Position numbers and translations under genes: made by a program. Of a stretch of 64,000 nt of DNA, positions 24,401 to 37,287 are shown piece by piece. The notes under the pieces were generated by a model, which was given only the letters and a program-made list of their open reading frames with translations, was not told the origin of the DNA and searched no databases. Positions within the stretch are counted from its first letter, which is position 1; every line of letters begins with the position of its first letter. Where the stretch lies: positions 32,568,340 through 32,632,339 of the forward strand of contig CM049322.1 of NCBI GenBank assembly GCA_026874595.1, written 5' to 3'. This stretch comes from Sipunculus nudus. Taxonomy: Eukaryota; Annelida; Sipuncula; Golfingiida; Sipunculidae.

Positions 24401-25261
24401 TAAGAATATGCAAATTACATGTATAATAAGAAAGAAAGTACATGTGTAGTGATACAACAAAACAAAAGTCATAGTATAGGTATACAGCAAGTGTGACAGT
24501 TACATAGATATTTGCTATACAAATAACGAAGAGAAAATAACATTGGGCGATTGTTCGAACCGTGGGAAACTCAAATCATCTGATAACACATGATAGATAC
24601 GATCGCCCGGGATTCACACAACCATATACCTGATTCGCCCGCTACAGAGAGCACAGTGTATTAAGTTTTTCTGGTAACTGCCGGGTGTAGGAAGGAAGGG
24701 TTTTCAAGTCTTGCTGATGTCACACTTTTGCCGTAATTCAGGGATGTCGCTCATTCATTGCGGAAAAAAGCCGAGTTTATCCGGTACAATTCGGTGACGC
24801 GAGATCAACCTTTATGGCGATCATCAAGCATATTAGGCAGATCTTTTACCAGCATTGAACATAAATTATAAGTAGGGATATCTTACATTGAATATATCCT
24901 GATGTTTTTTGGCAAATTACGCAGATGTTTATTATTCTTTTCCGCACGATAGTCCGACCTAGGGCAGCTACAGTGCTCCAAGTCCGCAATTTTCGGAATC
25001 TTAATCAAACCTAACCTCAGAATTATAATGTCCTGTTATATATTAAACATATGGCAGGGCCTAATAATACAGAAATCGGGCTAATCGATAACGACTTACA
25101 AATATCCGACAAATGTCTTAACAAAGTTCATACTATACCGACGACGAATTTGTCGTACGAAATTTTTCGAAAATCTAAAGTCCTTCTTGGCAGTTCCACA
25201 GTGCCAAACTGAAAGATGTTCGTTCTGAATAGAAGCGGTTTGAGGGAAGGGTGTTCTAACT

Positions 25262-25340
25262 ATTTTTTTTTTTTTTTTTTTTCTTTTCTTTTTTTTTTAC
25301 ATCCGGCACTGTACCCTGCAGAAATTTTCTGTTTTCTGTC

Positions 25341-25388
<48 letters not shown>

Positions 25389-25438
25389 TTTTTCTCCATG
25401 TCTCTTTCACTCTCTTGTCTGTTTTTTTTTTTTTTTTT
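25262..25438. repeat. poly-T and (TA)n low-complexity block
   Basis: Poly-T tracts at 25263-25297 and 25421-25438 frame a TA array at 25343-25385. Frames across it are not coding. Confidence 0.9.
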
Positions 25439-26019
25439 CTTATTGCTATATTAACAAAGAAATGCGTATAAATAATTAGGAATTGTTCAGACAGAGGTAT
25501 ACGTGCAAAAACTATCAAATATCTGAATGTAAAATATTATATGAATAAACATGAGCTTATTGGTCCTATGTTTAAACCGGTGACTTTGCTCTACCTCAAA
25601 TATTAAAAAAAACTCGAGTCCTGATGGGGATAACTAACAGTCTGTTATGGCGTACCTCCGGATAAGGCGTAGTATACGCCGGAAACTGAGGTTGTAATAG
25701 GAATCTGTGGTATGCTTATTCCTGAACCTTGATATTCTACCTGACGGCGTGCCACGTGGGAAATCGTCAATTCTTATAACTAACTTGATGAGCTTTTGCT
25801 ACATTCACACAACAGCTGTGTACATGCACTCATTGGTCTGGTTAACCATGATGACTGACTGGTACGTCACATCAGGAAGTAATGGTAGTCATTAGTCAAG
25901 AGCAGCAGTAGGCCGCATGAGGATATAAGCATATGATGGTGTGTGTGTGTGCGTGTGTGTGTGTGTGAGGGTGTGTGTGTGTGTGTGATCTTCAAGCCCA
26001 GCATTGTCTTCTTTTTTAG

Positions 26020-26420
26020 CCGTGGCGTCAATTTATCTTCAAGGTGGTGGGGGAGGGGGGTCTCACATTGTAATCATGTTGAGGCAAATTTTGTATAAAC
26101 ACATATATATATATACATATATTTATTATATTATATATATATTATTGTCTTTGTAACATATTTCCAATGTGTAAAACTCGAAAAATTAAGGTATTATGTT
26201 TCAAGCATACGTTAATTCTAAACCAGGTCTAGATATATAATGTCATGATAAACTCAAAAATAGAATCAAAGTCTACAGTTGTAATGATTAATTTATTTAA
26301 TTTTCAGTATATAGATATCATACTGTGAACAGCAGGAGGGTGATTGGATTGACTTTCCTTGATAAAAAGGGGGACATATATATAAATATCCCCATCATCC
26401 CCCCGTGTTGACGCCTCTGT
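26020..26420. mobile_element. possible 400-bp MITE
   Basis: The left end reads CGTGGCGTCAA and the right end TTGACGCCTCTG, which pair as short imperfect terminal inverted repeats. Poly-G and poly-C tracts (GGGGGAGGGGGG at 26049, CCCCATCATCCCCCC at 26389) lie just inside and mirror each other. No clear target-site duplication was seen. Family unknown. Confidence 0.35.
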
Positions 26421-26875
26421 TTACAAGTGACACACATTTAGCTTATAACGTACCAAGCTGTTAGATAGAGTATATAACCACATACTGTGCTGCCAACAAA
26501 ATCTTAAAAATTCATTAAATTTAATATAAAGAACCACCGTAAACGTCCCAAAATGTAACATTCGTTGCTCTAGACGTTATTTTTTTCGAGGGGGGGGGGG
26601 GTCTTTGGAGTTTTTTTTTATAATGTTAGCCTTATCACATTTTGTGAAGTAGTGGCACCTGCAAGTCTTGTTTGCTCACCTTCAGTCTCTCTGGGATCTA
26701 TGTGTCGGCATTATAAAATGCATCACCATAATTTTATTACAATATTTTGGTCAGCAGAACGCATACATAAATTCACAGAAACCACTGAAATTCATTGTCC
26801 ACTTTTATTCCTTTCTAAACCGTCACATTTTAATAAAGCTATGGTGTTTGGAATATGTAGAAACACACACACATA

Positions 26876-26920
26876 TATATACAGTATATACATTATATAT
26901 ATATATGTGTGTGTGTATAT

Positions 26921-26970
<50 letters not shown>
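26876..26970. repeat. AT/GT palindrome and (TA)n array
   Basis: GTGTGTGTGTATATACACAC within flanking TATATA forms a near-perfect palindrome (about 26905-26930), followed by a TA array to 26970. It could extrude as a cruciform. Confidence 0.85.
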
Positions 26971-26973
<3 letters not shown>

Positions 26974-28642
26974 GTAGGCCAAATAGTTCAGACACGCACA
27001 TAGAGCATTAATTTCCCAGAAACGAAACTAGTTGACAGAACGTGGTTTTAATTGTTTTCATTTTACTAATGTTCGTTACAAAGTTTGCCAGTACCTGTGG
27101 TGTGTATTTCACGATCCCTGACTCTCTCTGAGCACCTAAACTCAGGAAAACGTACCATGAGACTGAACTGAAAACGAGGCAGGCTACTTAAACAAAAGAC
27201 GGTAAATAACCTGTTTGGAAAACCGCAACCTGTAAACGACTGAAAAATGAAAAGGCGCATTGCAAAAAGTGTAAAAAGGGTGACCAGAAAAGGAAAACTG
27301 AAGCAAATGAATGTAATGACCCCTGGTGGCAAACCGAGACAATATTGTATTTAGTGACTGAGACAAACGGCTACATATATATAAACCTGTGTAATAAGAC
27401 CACCCATGGGACTTGCCAGAAGTGCATGGTCTTAATTCCCACGTGGTACTTAATATAAGACAGGTCAATAAGCTTTCGGTTAGGGTGGCCTTAATAAATA
27501 GGTGGTCTTGTAAGATAGGTGGTCTTTCAGACAGGTTCCAATCTAATACTTATAAAAGGAATTCAGTCCCCTTTTGTTCGCAATGTTCTCTAAAACCGCG
27601 CTGTGTACAATATTGTGCCATACATCATTTTAAAGGTAATTATCCCCGCAGTAACATAGGCGATGTGAAAATAAATAATGTTTAATATACATATAATTTT
27701 GAGTGATTTTTCCGGGTTTTTTTAACCGAGCACAGCCGAAGTGCCTTCGGCAATCACCGGAATGCGTGCATCGTGGTCACTTAACCCCTCACACTAAGGA
27801 CTATTGTTCATATGAATAACGCTTGCTTTTAATGAGGGATTTGACCCACGTGCGTGGTCAGTAAAAGAGAAAAACACATGTGTCTCGCTTTATGAAATGA
27901 AGAGTTCAACCCAGGAGGATTAATGACAAAACCTAATTCAAGGTCCCAATTTCAGGAACAGGCGTGGGGTGGAGTGGTGTCTGGGGTTTCAGGCCTCAAA
28001 ATTTGTCTGATACGATGAACATAAAACATTGCGGCGGTTGAAAATGAATACGGACCCTTTGCATGGAGTCCCGTTGGGTCCGCTTCTGCTACCTACGAGG
28101 TATGCATATTTCTGTTTCTTTCTTCAGGAACAGTTTCCTTGCAACGTACATTTAATAAATCTTTCATGTGTTCCTCACATCAACCTAATCTTTATACGTC
28201 CACCGATAGAATCCAGTTAAATATCATCGAAAACCTGAATGCCCCCGCGCCTCATTCCGGTTCGCAATGTCAACACCATCACTTGCCAGGTCATCAAGGT
28301 AAACATACCGGGGTATAAATGTCTTGCCACGAGGACAGAACCACAAAATAAATGTTAAAAATATTGGAGCGACTGCAGGATCACTCACGCACTGTCTCCA
28401 CCAGATTATGAGTTTATACGGACGGACGGTATGATGTTAAGGATTTATGTAATTTAAAAGTAATTGGCAAAATTAAGATACAAAAAGCTGTACAAAAAAG
28501 CGTTTTCTGTTCACAGAAGTGTTGTGCCTCAGAGAGGTGCTTGAGTTATTCTGTTTTCGTGCAAGAAAGTTTATACATATCTTATGGAGACCTGTAGGAC
28601 TGTGGGACTGTAGGCTGCATCACGTAGAGTATGATCATTTTG

Positions 28643-28694
<52 letters not shown>

Positions 28695-28718
28695 ATATAT
28701 GACAGAATATATATATAT

Positions 28719-28763
<45 letters not shown>
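28643..28763. repeat. (TA)n arrays left of the 28764 element
   Basis: Two TA arrays separated by ATATATGACAGAATATAT, with ACATGT interruptions. Confidence 0.95.
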
Positions 28764-28766
<3 letters not shown>

Positions 28767-28963
28767 GGGCGGATCCAGGATTTAGGAAAAGGGGGGGTCC
28801 AACCCAGGAGGACATATGAAGATCGTAAAAAAAAGGTCCTCAGGTCTGAAAAAGGGGGGGTCCAGGCGGCAAAATTTTGTCTGAAGCCCTTAAAAAAACG
28901 TTGTTCCGATGAAAAAGGGGGGGGGGTCCGGACCCCCTGGACTCCCCCCCCCCCGGATTCGCT

Positions 28964-28967
<4 letters not shown>
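28764..28967 (+). mobile_element. 204-bp MITE-like element in (TA)n
   Basis: The element starts CAGGGGCGGATCCAGGATTT and ends GGATTCGCTTCTG; the ends pair as 13-base imperfect inverted repeats (CAGGGGCGGATCC against CAGAAGCGAATCC). TA repeats flank both sides, so a TA target-site duplication is possible but cannot be proved. Inside are three GGGGGGTCC blocks. It codes for nothing. At least three more partial copies lie in the window (23876, 29668, 32770). It fits a short non-autonomous DNA transposon; the superfamily is not certain. Confidence 0.55.

Positions 28968-29026
<59 letters not shown>
28968..29026. repeat. (TA)n array right of the 28764 element
   Basis: Uninterrupted TA dinucleotides. 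Confidence 0.95.
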
Positions 29027-29029
<3 letters not shown>

Positions 29030-29660
29030 TAGTAGCTGAAAGACCCGATATACCGGGCTTATTACCGGGGTTGGGTGGACTTATTAACTGAGATGTGAAA
29101 TGTTGGCTCATTTTTTTTTTATTCTAAAAGTTAACAGAAAATATAGGTTTTCAGTGGGAAACTCCTATTCATAAATGGGAACAAGGAAACCAGACTAGTT
29201 TAAATATTCCATGCTCCACAAAGTATTCCAGGTACTGGGATCTCCCTTTGCAGACGCCAGCAGCGGCACCTGTCATCTGTTGGAGAGACTAGGGTTGGTG
29301 TTTATAAACCGAGCTTGCCGACGCGTGGTATGACTTTTTGCAGAGCGCTCACCCGGTTTGTCAGTTACCAGTGTCGTGTACCGGTCGCTTATAAGATCTC
29401 CACGGTCCACCAGGGTATGAAAGCTTTCAGTGTGCTGTCATTTGACTCACATGCTTGGTGCTACCGAGCGCATCAATGGGTATAATTGTTCGATTAAAAA
29501 ATTGTAACAGTTAATAGTAGGCCTATGCAGAACAGAGCTTACATCAACTGGTTTATAAATATTGATTTCCTTCTATGTTATTACGCAATCATTTCATATG
29601 AATAAGGCCTATATATTTTTATCATTATTTTCTTAAAATAGGCCTATTCTCAAAATATTT
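29030..29660. other. non-coding stretch
   Basis: Somewhat higher in GC than the surroundings (29230-29480) but without an open frame or splice-bounded exon that I could support. Confidence 0.45.
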
Positions 29661-29667
29661 TATGTAA

Positions 29668-29815
29668 CAGAGGTGGATCAAGGATTTGGGAAAGGGTGGG
29701 TCCAAACTAGGAAGACTTAAAGAAGACATAAAAAGGTCCTCTGGTCCTGAAAGGAGGAGTCCAGGTCGAAAAAAAAGGTTGTTGCGGTTCAACCCCCCCC
29801 CCCTTTTCCAAAGGG
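29668..29815 (+). mobile_element. degenerate second copy of the 28764 element
   Basis: CAGAGGTGGATCAAGGATTT at the start, GGTCC blocks, AAAAAGGTCCTC in common with the first copy, then a C-rich tract. About 70-75 % similar by eye; the right end is not clear. Confidence 0.5.
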
Positions 29816-31162
29816 TTAATTGGGATTATAACATGAAACGCTTTTTACTCTTAAAAAAGGGAATATAAAAATAGTTCTCATGGTTGTAACATATAGGCCT
29901 ACCTATGTTCACATTACATTGTAAGTTGAAAGGGCTGTTATCTCAGCTTATCATTCTGGAAAGGATAAAACACCTGTAACATCAATAATTGATTGATCTG
30001 TCCAGAGAGAGAGAGGAAGCAAATGTACAGCCCGGTAGCCATCTTGTATTAGGCGGCAATCATTTTAAATGCATCAGGTCTGTATACTTTTGGGTACATT
30101 TTTTTACTTCCTGGGTGCAAACTAGTGCAATGAATATAGGAAAGTTATTTTTTCAATGGTCAAATATTGAATACACAGTCAAAGATGTACTGAACAGCGA
30201 TCAATGGGAATATGTTAAATGTCACAGTTTTGTGTAGTGTTATGATCACAGGTAGCTGCTGGGGCAATCTATGGACTCCACATTGTCCCATTCACTAAAA
30301 AAGTCCATTCTTATGGGCTAGCCTATGTCAAATCGGGATATAGTATACAGTATATGTAACACTTTACTATTTAATACCCTTTAGCACTAAACAACTTATA
30401 TATATATATATATACATACATTCAATTCAATCGTATGTACATTAGTTTTTGTGTTTTCCACATAAACAACCTAGATTGACAAATCATGTTTTCATCTGTG
30501 AGCTATAAAAAAACTAGTAAATTATTAGACCTGTACACACATAATATCATTTTGATAAATCTTTTTTCTATTTGCATGCTCAAAAGGAAACTTCCAGCCG
30601 CTGACAACACTATAGTGTGCATTGTATATAGGGCAGTTTCCAGTCCGCACGTAAACCTCTGTTATAGGCACTATAGTTATATACTTTATACTTTTTTGTC
30701 TCATGTTCCAAGAGTGGAATCCATAGAAAGAAGTTCATTATGACTTGAAGAGATTGTTAACAATTTGTCAAAGTTGACCCCTGAAATTTGCTAAAAGTCT
30801 ACTTATATTAGAAAAGAAAATGCACCGCTTTTTCTTTAGTTTGTGTCATCAGTCGTTTCTGATGAGAACGCCCAAATATGCAGTACTAGGTACCAATTTG
30901 AGTTTCTTGCCAGCAAGAAATATATTGTTGTATATTGCGAGATTTCCGGACACTTTTTGTTTATCTTCATACATAAAGTTTTCTTTGTGTTATATAGCAT
31001 TCTATATTCCTCCGCGTATATGTTTCAAATATCCAGTATTTTTTAAACTACCTATGATGGCGCTATTAGAGTTACGTCGTCAGCATATGACAAAACAACC
31101 ATGCAGTAAATATGAACTACATGACAACTTGCCTTTTTCCTGCAAGGATTTCAGGAGAACAT

Positions 31163-31223
<61 letters not shown>

Positions 31224-32960
31224 TTAAAAGTAAGGTCGAAATTATACCACCTTGCCGTACACTATTTCTTGCAGAGAATCGAGCATACACTATATACACC
31301 GTTCCTATAGATACTTTGTCTCTCATATAGGCCTACATAAGAAGAAGAATTCTTACTCTCAAAGTAGTCATTTTACGCAGACAGAGCAACTAGAATACTT
31401 TATCAAATTTCAGCCTATTAAAAGCTTTGCCCTTGCACGCCTGGATGGAGACATCTGCTATGATACTTTATGCTGAGGTTCCCAGCACTATACGCCAAAT
31501 CGAGTGCCATAACAGGGCCTTCTCACGTTCTGGTTCAGCTATTTCCAAGGGTGGATTTAGGTGGGGCGCAAACATTTCTACACTTGGGGTACCCCCCCCC
31601 CCCCCACGGGCGCTCCGCGGCCTCGCAATGTGGTTCCTATTGACCTAAAGAGCAACTATTTTTGTTGTATTTTTTTTTCAATTTTGTGAAGAAGGAACAA
31701 AAGCTTAGCAAGATATTGTCTGTAATGTAAATGTAAGGAGTGTCAGACTTTGAACATTTCTAAAATAAATCTAAACAGTAAAGGGATTATATACTTACAC
31801 ATTTCTCTCATTTTTTTATGTTTCTCTTTTCTGTTTTGTTTGTGTGCAGAAGTGAAGTCTCCAAACTCAATGATTGTTCTGTAACATCATGGTGGATGGC
31901 CAAGAACGGTTAAACAATCCATGCAAGCTATTTGAACTTTCCATAGATGCTTGCTATGCCCAATTTTTTCAATATACCCTGGAATACACCAAGCTTCCGA
32001 TTTCTTGATTCTGGGGTAATTAAAACTACCTCTAAATACCTATACAGCTTCTGTCACTCTGTCACTGGAACTGGATGGCCAGGCTTGATGCTTGAAAACT
32101 GCATTTTCAATCATAATATAAATCTTAAAATGGCATGCAAATAACAGTCAATGATATTTTTTCACTTCCAATATTTTTTGTGATTATGTACTTTAATTAC
32201 CTCAGATCAGACTATCTAATATTATTTTTAACTCTACAGTTCGAATTTAATTGCTGCAAAAATAATTTATCTGCGAAAGACCTATATATTAATGGAATTC
32301 ATTATCAGAATTTTCATATGAAAAATAGATGCAGTCACCTTTCAGATTCAGTAACATATAATGGTTAATCCATTTTATATGTGTTGGCCATCTTCTACTA
32401 TAAAATTACAACGTTACAACACTACACTTCTTGATGCATGCATTTTTCTGATGTTCAAATAATGCATTATAGGCTATATAGATGAGGGCCAAACGGTTAA
32501 CATAATTAGGCCTAACAAATTGAATTGGATACCTTACAAAATTACTAATTAATCGTAGGCCTAATAATAATGCACGAACTAACAATATTTGATATGTTTA
32601 GTAGGAGAATTTTACAGGCACGCAATGTGTTCAAACAACTTTAATATGCTTGCTTCCTACAATAATAGGGCTTTCTGGAACATCAATATAATCTGAAATA
32701 AAAATGATTTATTAGTAGGCCTATGTATAAATATAGGCCTATATGTGTATATACATAACATGACTAAAAGACGCAGAACAGCCCCCTTCCCGACTTTAGG
32801 CTGCGCCCCCTCTATTTCCCCTCTAAATCCTTGATACGCCATTTAGATTTGTGCAACTTTGGACAATGTGCAGGAAGATTAATTATTTAAGTCAACTTGT
32901 ACTAAAACCAGAATGTTTTTGGATATTTATTGGAAGGAGCGTCGTCCACCAAAGCTCTAT
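29816..32960. other. non-coding stretch with scattered repeat fragments
   Basis: Contains a (TA)n array (31163-31220), a fragment starting GGGTGGATTTAGG with a poly-C tract (31549-31612), and a minus-strand fragment CAAGGATTTAGAGGGG (about 32813-32840). A 39-codon frame from an ATG at 31890 (MVDGQERLNNPCKLFELSID) follows an acceptor-like TTTGTGTGCAG, but no donor or stop context supports a gene. Confidence 0.45.
31163..31220. repeat. (TA)n microsatellite
   Basis: TA dinucleotides over about 58 bases. Confidence 0.95.
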
Positions 32961-33309
32961 TGAAAAAAAGTGACCCATGGGTCATGACGCTCAGCTGCCA
33001 AGCATGACTTGTGACATCATGAACTGAGATTCACAACTTCCAGTCAAATTTTGAAGAACCAATTTGCCAATTTGTCTGGTTAAAACATAGTGAATTGATG
33101 TTCTGAGGAAAATGCATGATTGTTAAGCTATCAGGAACTATTCCAACAGCTTGCTTGAAACCTGTCAGTCTCAAAAGGAACTCCACAAAGGGCAAATATA
33201 AGATCAAAATATATAGCAAAATCAAGGAAATACATGCAAGAACTAGAATACGGGTAGTCGACAAGCGACTACGTGTATCCGCCTAAATCAGAGTGGAATG
33301 GGTGAAGTG

Positions 33310-34270
33310 AGGCATGGATTGAGTGGCATGGGGAAATAGAGTGAAGTGTTGCATATTAGCATGGATGTCTGCAGCCCAATTGTGTATGTAGGTTGCGCCA
33401 CCTACCACAAAATCCAGAAAGCTGTCCAAGTTGTATACATATGCAAAATTTAAGGCAGATAAGTCAAACCACTACATGTATATGAGTGATTTTTGCCCTT
33501 GGCAGACAAACAGATGGACGCTGTGCAAAAATGGCTGCAGGTGGCGCCACCAGTTTTGCGTATGATAAAGAGCTATGTGAGAACTATACACATGCAAAAC
33601 TTTGGCCCAATCGGTCAAACGGTTCCCAAGATATGAGCTTGAATATCTGCTGCATAAATGTAGAATGTAGGTGGCGCCACCTGTCATAAAATCAAGAGAG
33701 CTTTCGGGGATGTATAAACCTGCAAAATTTTAGGAAGATATGTCAAACCACTGCAGAGATATGAGTGATTTTATCCCATGGCAGACAAATAGACGGGAGC
33801 TGTGCAAAAATGGCTGCAGGTGGCGCCACCAGTTTTGCGTATGATACAGAGCTATGGGAAATCTATACACATGCAAAATTTTGGCGAAATCAGTCAAACG
33901 GTTCCCGAGATATGAGCTTGGATGTCTGCAACGTAAACGTTAATGTAGGTAGCGCCACCTGTCATAAAATCAGAAAAGCTGTCCAGGATGTATACGCATG
34001 CTGAATTTCAGGTGAATTAGTCAAACCACTGCAGAGATATGAGTGATTTTAACCCAAGGCAGACGAACAGATGGACACTGTGCAAACATGGTTGCAGGTG
34101 GCGCCACCATTTTTTGTGTATGTTATAAAGCTCTCAAAGGGCTACATTTTTGCAAAAAAATTTCCTGATCGGTCAAACGGTTCCCGAGATATGTGGGTTT
34201 ATGTGTGGAAACAGACGCACGGACGGACGCAGAGCGCAGAGGAAAGGTCAGAGGTCAAAACAAAATCGGA
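33310..34270. repeat. 279-bp tandem array in element A
   Basis: Units are marked by GGTGGCGCCACC followed by AGTTTTGCGTATGATA at 33540, 33819 and 34097 (spacing 279 and 278). Each unit holds a second GGTGGCGCCACC-like site about 130-150 bases away. Related units, in reverse orientation, occur at 54720-55500 in element B. The short plus-strand frames here are products of the repeat. Confidence 0.85.
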
Positions 34271-35399
34271 GCGCAGCAGTTCACATGTGACCTGAACATA
34301 ATCCCGGGTTTCGTAAAATTCCGCCCAGCTGTTATGGAGGAGTTCTCCAGACACCTACGTGGCGGCCGCGGCGGCCGCGGCGTGCAGCTGAAAAAAGTAT
34401 CCGCAAAACTCTGTTTTGGCGGATACAATTATTGAGAAACAGGTGCTTCTGTATGAATTTTTATTCAATACAAGCCAACTGTACTGCACTTTTATAAATG
34501 ATGGTAATATTTATTCAGAAATATTTGACCCAATCCTTTACAAGATTACATAAATATACATCCAACTGCATTCACTTTAACTGTTCTTGAGATAATATGA
34601 TTAAAGGAATTAAAAGATGGTCTGACAAGTCTGAAATCAGACAACAAACATTCTCTAAATCGGACAAAACATTAAAGAAAAATTACTGAAACTGCACTGA
34701 AGAAAGAATTTCTAAGGTGGCTAACTGGCAGACATAATGGATTTCTGACAAGTACGACATTTGATATCCCACATTCTCCAATAAGAGACCAAACTTGGGG
34801 CAAATTATCCAGTAATGAATGCCCAAAATAATTCAAAAGGCATTTCCAGGCACTCATATAAGATTTATAGATATGCAGTTGTAAAAAGGGTAAGTCCAAT
34901 ATTTTTTATTATCACTCTGCTTTTCAATGGGGTCAGCAGGGTAGGTAAACTGCCAAACCTGAAAGAAAAGAAATGCAGAAAGCATGACTAAGAGTCTTGA
35001 AATAAAACAAAAAGCCATCCTAAATCAAGGTTCACATCCACATATTATGAAAACAAACACTTGCTTTTATATGTGGTGATATATATTAAAATATTCAGAT
35101 ATCTAGGAAACTAAATTTATTGCTAGGATTCCATAAAATAAACTGCAAAATGTTCCCATCATCTTATAAATCAGTAGCTAAACCTTAATACTATACTCTC
35201 ATAGTCTTAATGCCTGGCTGAAGCATTCAGATAACAGTGTTTTTGTTATGAAGTAACGAGGTACTTATCACTGAGCCTTATCACTTAATAGGCTGATACA
35301 AAAGGGAGTCATATGTCACCAATGTCACTCACAATTACAGCCACACAGGGAAATGTACCAGCTGGAGTGGGATGGTTATATATACAAGAAAATAGAGAT

Positions 35400-36250
35400 G
35401 GTCTATAAAATAAGTAATTGTGAACATCCCTGACCTATGACCTTGGCCTTTTGCCCACATATCAACTGGATTTTTTCTAAATGATGGGTAACTACTAACC
35501 ACTTAAATCTGGTGTAAATACTTGGCAACCAATGGGTGAATAACTTTGACCTGCAATCTTTAACCTGCTGACCAGCTGACCCCATAATCAATAAGTTATT
35601 TATTCAAGCAAAAAGACCCATAAATATGAAGTTTGAGTCAAACTGAGTGATGCATAGGTGTGGCATATGTGAAAGACTGAAGGTTTGGGTTGAACAGTTA
35701 CACTTGAAATATGGTCACAAGCATTTAGAACAATTAAATATTGTGACCTTGACCTTTGACTTTTTGACCTCAACATCAATAGGCTTCTTCCCTTATTGGT
35801 AGGTAAGCCATATATGACAGATGGAATGTACAGATTGAAAAGTTTGCCTGAAATGACTCCACGCAAGAAGTGGGTGAACTTGACCTTTGACCTCAAAATC
35901 AACAGGTCTTTTCCCCTGTTGGCAGAGAAGCGATATCAGTGCTGAAAGGTTTGGAATGAAAAGTCTAGCTTGAAATGTGTCCACAACCTTTTCATAGAAG
36001 TGGATCCTGTGACCCTGACCTTTGACCTTGTGACCTCAAAATCTACATGATTCTTCTCCAACTTAGTAGGTGAGCTATATGTGAAAGATCAAAGAATTGG
36101 GATGAAAGGGTTGGCTTAAAATGCATCCACAGGCTTTTCAAAGAAGAGGCTCCTGTGACCTTGACCTTTGACCTTTTGACCTAAAAAATATTATGGTTCT
36201 TCCCCTGTTGGTAGGTGAGCTGTATGTGAAAGATGGAAGGTTTGGGATGA
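35400..36250. repeat. 130-150-bp degenerate array with TGACCTTTGACCT sites
   Basis: Recurrent GGTAGGTGAGCTATATGTGA and TGACCTTTGACCT blocks at intervals of about 130-150 bases. Three exact TGACCTTTGACCT copies lie at 35881, 36016 and 36162, with a near copy at 35750; degenerate ones appear down to 35430. Confidence 0.75.
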
Positions 36251-36539
36251 AAATTTTGTCTCAAAGAGTTATTTCTGGCGGGTGCAAACACCCCATAACT
36301 TCGAGAATATAGGTCGCAGTGACCTAATTTCAGGTTTGCAAGGAGATCTTTTTATAACCTCTAAGACTGCATAGGGTTCATGGCCCTAGCCCCTACGGTT
36401 ACGATTTGTGCCCTGCTATAACGGACGGACGGCCGGCCGGACGGACAGACGGAAGGACGACGGACAAAGACCCATCGCTATAGCCCAGCATGACTGAAAG
36501 TCAGCTGAGCTAAAAACTAATGCACATTCAAGAAATACC

Positions 36540-36987
36540 ATGGTGAAGCGGTACAAACAGCAACATGCCGGGATAGCGTGCCCAAAAACGGTCCCGGCAA
36601 AAACGCCTCATGCGCTGTTGCTCATCTGTAGCGCTTGGCACGCTCTGTCGTGCTCGGCATGCTCGGTAGCGTTCGGCACACTCGGCAGTCCTCGGTATAA
36701 AGCCCGACCCTTGTCAGTCGGGTGATCATGTGACATGCAACCGGACAGGTTGACACTTGTTGCAGCCGTAAATACCCAGTAAGCCGGGACCTCGCCATGT
36801 GAGACACACCTCTCCACAACCTTGGTTGAACACAGCAAAACTCAGTTCTGGGAACCTGCGCTGTCAAAATCCCCCAGACGGCCAGAGCTCAACCAAGAAT
36901 TTCCTCCAACCTCGCCACTTTGCGCAGTGGGTAATTGCCTCATTTCGACAATGACACCGTTGCATTGCAGATAAGGGGGCGAGGTAA
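36540..36987 (+). promoter_or_regulatory. GC-rich block with TATA box and donor site
   Basis: A sharp rise in GC and CpG over about 450 bases. CTCGGTATAAAGCCCG (about 36691-36706) is a good TATA box on the plus strand, and GGGGGCGAG|GTAAGCTC near 36982 is a good splice donor about 280 bases downstream. Together they could be a promoter and first non-coding exon. No matching coding exon was found before the transposon 300 bases away, so this is only a candidate. Confidence 0.3.
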
Positions 36988-37287
36988 GCTCACTGATTCT
37001 ATTGCATTTGACAGTACAAATAATTGTATTTATACGTAGTGATTTTTTTTAGGTTCGGCAAGTTATATTAGATGACTGATGCATGAACGTTAGGAACTGC
37101 AAGTGGACGAGTGCCGGTCAGAGAGACACGTACACGTAGGGCCTAAGTTCCTGGGATGCCATGAGAGGTTTGGAAATTTCCCCATGGAATTCCCCAATGT
37201 AATACACAGAAACACGGTTTGGCTTATATGGGAGTGAGGGCCCCGGATGAAAACTTTGTTTACTTCCGGTTGGCGAGTAAACATTAG

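Larger units (their letters stand above)
23160..25200. other. upstream DNA of the receptor gene
   Basis: This should hold the promoter of the minus-strand receptor. No TATA box close to the start codon could be told apart from the AT background. It also contains a short GGGCGGATGCAG element (minus, 23876-23930) and a GT/GA microsatellite (24341-24400). Confidence 0.4.
32967..36515 (-). mobile_element. hairpin-ended repeat element A (HINE/'pearl'-like)
   Basis: Read on the minus strand it starts TTTTAGCTCAGCTGACTTTC with a hairpin (AGCTCAGCTGACT pairs with AGTCA..CTGAGCT), passes through GTCCGTC runs and ends at ATGACCCATGGGTCAC, a palindrome. The same ends occur in elements B (52103) and C (48128). 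Inside are two tandem arrays: about 279-bp units (33310-34270) and 130-150-bp units (35400-36250). No reading frame spans it, so it is non-autonomous. Hairpin ends with internal tandem arrays are described for Helentron-associated elements and for oyster 'pearl' elements; the assignment is by architecture only. Confidence 0.65.

Noticed and set aside
28519-29111. Tyrosine/isoleucine-rich ORFs on both strands
   Set aside because: They are translations of TA arrays and of the MITE-like element between them.
33486-34295. Series of similar plus ORFs (for example around GRQTDGRCAKMAAGGATSFA)
   Set aside because: The similarity is due to the 279-bp repeat units; the frames are closed between units and have no gene structure.
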